Source: Gammaproteobacteria bacterium (GTDB taxonomy: Bacteria > Pseudomonadota > Gammaproteobacteria > S012-40). Taken from it: a stretch of DNA of 8,069 nucleotides. The notes under the pieces were generated by a model. It did no database searches. It was not told the origin of the DNA and saw only the letters and a program-made list of their open reading frames with translations. Made by a program: the position numbers and the translations under genes. Of this stretch, positions 7,027 through 8,069 are shown piece after piece (positions within the stretch are counted from its first letter, which is position 1; each line of letters begins with the position of its first letter). Location: assembly GCA_029857925.1 (NCBI GenBank), contig JAOUGF010000080.1, forward strand, positions 1 to 8,069. The letters are read 5' to 3'.

Positions 7027-7032
7027 CCAGTT

Positions 7033-8010
7033 ATGTATAGAATAGGATTGATTTTTAGCCTGATGTGGGTGGTAACACCCAGTTGGGCAGAGACCGCTGC
7101 AGAAGATGTAGTACCCGCCCCCGCGCCTGCTCAAGCAGTGGCGCAGGCCGTCGCAGCGCCGAGTGAAATCTCCGCTGATGTCTCCACTGGGGAAGTTTCG
7201 CGTGATCATTGGAAGGGCTGGAATCGTGTCGATCTCAACCCCGCGCGCCTGCGCCTGAATTCTTCCACTGCGATGGTCGTCGATCAACAATCGGGCGAAT
7301 TGGTGTTCGGAAAAAACGCCGATCAAACCATTCCTATCGCCTCTATTACCAAATTAATTACCGCGATGGTGACCCTAGACGCGAAACTCCCGCTGGATGA
7401 ACCTATCGAGATCAGCAAAGACGATCGGGACCGTTTACGCGGTTCGCGGTCACGATTGCGCGCTGGCCAAGTGTTTTCACGGGGTGAGTTGCTGCAACTG
7501 GCCTTGCTAGCCTCAGAAAACCGCGCTGCGTCGGCATTAGGTCGTAGTTTTCCTGGCGGCAAAGCGGCGTTTATAAAAGAAATGAATGAAAAGGCCAGGC
7601 AACTGGGGTTGCGCCATACGCATTTTGTAGACGCTACCGGGTTGAATAGTGACAACGTGTCTACCGCGCGAGAACTCGTAAAAATGGTGCAGGCAGCCTA
7701 TGAATATCCGTTTATTCGTGATGCCAGCACCGCACCCTACATGCACGTCGCAACGACCGGCAAGAAGGCGCGGCGCGCGTTGCGCTTTGGGAACACCAAT
7801 CGCTTGGTACGCAATGATGATTGGCATATCGGGTTATCCAAAACCGGTTACATCTCTGACTCCGGCTATTGTTTGGTGATGCAGGTGGAAATCGGCAGTC
7901 GTCCGTTGATTGTGGTGCTCTTGGATTCCTGGGGCAAACAAAGCCGCATCGGCGATGCCAAACGCTTGAGAAAGTGGTTGGAAAAGGCCATCGAAGAACA
8001 AGCCGCGTAG
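7033..8010 (+). CDS. pbpG: D-alanyl-D-alanine endopeptidase (PBP7/8-like, peptidase S11)
   Basis: This periplasmic serine peptidase is expected to cut D-Ala-meso-diaminopimelate cross-links in peptidoglycan during wall remodelling. The 325-residue chain starts with a signal peptide (1-19, cut after SWA), followed by an Ala/Pro/Val-rich linker (about 24-45). The catalytic domain spans about 70-325 and has all three penicillin-binding motifs: SITK (S104 nucleophile, K107), SEN (161-163) and KTG (270-272). Further family matches are LNSSTAMVVDQQSGELVFGKN, HTHFVDATGLN and FGNTNRLVRNDDWHIGLSKTGY (the last spans residues 252-273). The length is close to PbpG (about 300), and there is no C-terminal amphipathic anchor extension as in PBP5-type carboxypeptidases, which favours the endopeptidase assignment. 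It is a single gene, divergent from the cyclase and closed by a terminator 24 nt downstream. A DacA-like carboxypeptidase is the alternative but fits less well. Confidence 0.88.
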   Translation: MYRIGLIFSLMWVVTPSWAETAAEDVVPAPAPAQAVAQAVAAPSEISADVSTGEVSRDHWKGWNRVDLNPARLRLNSSTAMVVDQQSGELVFGKNADQTIPIASITKLITAMVTLDAKLPLDEPIEISKDDRDRLRGSRSRLRAGQVFSRGELLQLALLASENRAASALGRSFPGGKAAFIKEMNEKARQLGLRHTHFVDATGLNSDNVSTARELVKMVQAAYEYPFIRDASTAPYMHVATTGKKARRALRFGNTNRLVRNDDWHIGLSKTGYISDSGYCLVMQVEIGSRPLIVVLLDSWGKQSRIGDAKRLRKWLEKAIEEQAA

Positions 8011-8033
8011 ATCCGCGTATTTGTTTGTCGTCG

Positions 8034-8063
8034 AAAAACGCCCACCGATGTGGGCGTTTTTTT
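8034..8063 (+). terminator. Rho-independent terminator after the endopeptidase gene
   Basis: CGCCCAC (8039-8045) pairs with GTGGGCG (8050-8056) around a CGAT loop and is followed by seven T residues (8057-8063). Five A residues before the stem (8034-8038) pair with the first Ts, extending the stem to 12 bp, so it could also act on transcripts arriving from the other strand. Confidence 0.92.
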
Positions 8064-8069
8064 ATGTCG

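Larger units (their letters stand above)
6392..7032. other. Long intergenic region between divergent genes
   Basis: About 640 nt separate the start of the cyclase gene (- strand) from the chosen start of the endopeptidase gene (+ strand), so promoters for both should lie here. No clear paired -35/-10 boxes were found. A 71-codon open frame at 6468-6683 (+) has no ribosome binding site, signal peptide or recognisable domain and is probably chance. Downstream of it lie four short inverted repeats (6684-6764) and two hairpins near the endopeptidase start. Positions 6810-6900 are notably A/T-rich, which would suit a promoter. Confidence 0.6.

Noticed and set aside
6934..7032. Longer N-terminus for the endopeptidase starting at TTG 6934
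   Set aside because: It would bury the signal peptide behind 33 unremarkable residues and lacks a ribosome binding site, whereas ATG 7033 has GAGG six bases upstream.
3735..8031. Ten-base match TTTGTCGTCG before the small subunit gene and after the endopeptidase gene
   Set aside because: A short match of this size is expected by chance in 8 kb and no flanking similarity is visible.

Overview
This window reads as a proteobacterial chromosome segment, most likely gammaproteobacterial. The basis is a chaperone-usher fimbrial locus, a 4-helix-bundle/HAMP/GGDEF diguanylate cyclase and a PbpG-type D-alanyl-D-alanine endopeptidase, all with mid-range GC and Shine-Dalgarno starts. Nothing in the sequence fixes the genus. 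No rRNA, tRNA, CRISPR array, insertion sequence or phage gene was seen.

Positions 1-4998 (+ strand) are a chaperone-usher locus. It starts with the 3' end of a pilin-like gene (2-184), followed by a strong rho-independent terminator (201-244). Then come a periplasmic chaperone (274-1062), an outer-membrane usher (about 1069-3714), a very small single-domain secreted subunit (3757-4194) and an outer-membrane lipoprotein with an LPP20/FlgP-like domain (4264-4998). Gaps are 6-12, 42 and 69 nt, so chaperone to lipoprotein is probably one operon. The likely scheme is that the chaperone carries subunits through the periplasm and the usher polymerises them on the surface. The terminator would let the upstream pilin be made in excess over the assembly machinery. 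The lipoprotein is the unusual member.

Positions 5054-6391 (- strand) encode a membrane-bound diguanylate cyclase with intact active site and inhibitory site, convergent with the fimbrial operon. Its product, c-di-GMP, commonly controls surface attachment, but the link to this operon is inferred only from adjacency.

Positions 6392-7032 are a roughly 640-nt intergenic region between divergent genes. It has no convincing gene but carries a cluster of short inverted repeats that could form a structured RNA. Positions 7033-8010 (+) encode the PbpG-like endopeptidase, closed by a strong terminator at 8034-8063.

The best candidate for something new is the fimbrial locus itself: a divergent Csu/archaic-like chaperone-usher set with a Pro/Leu-rich extension on a cysteine-free usher, a minimal cysteine-free subunit and a FlgP-like lipoprotein.
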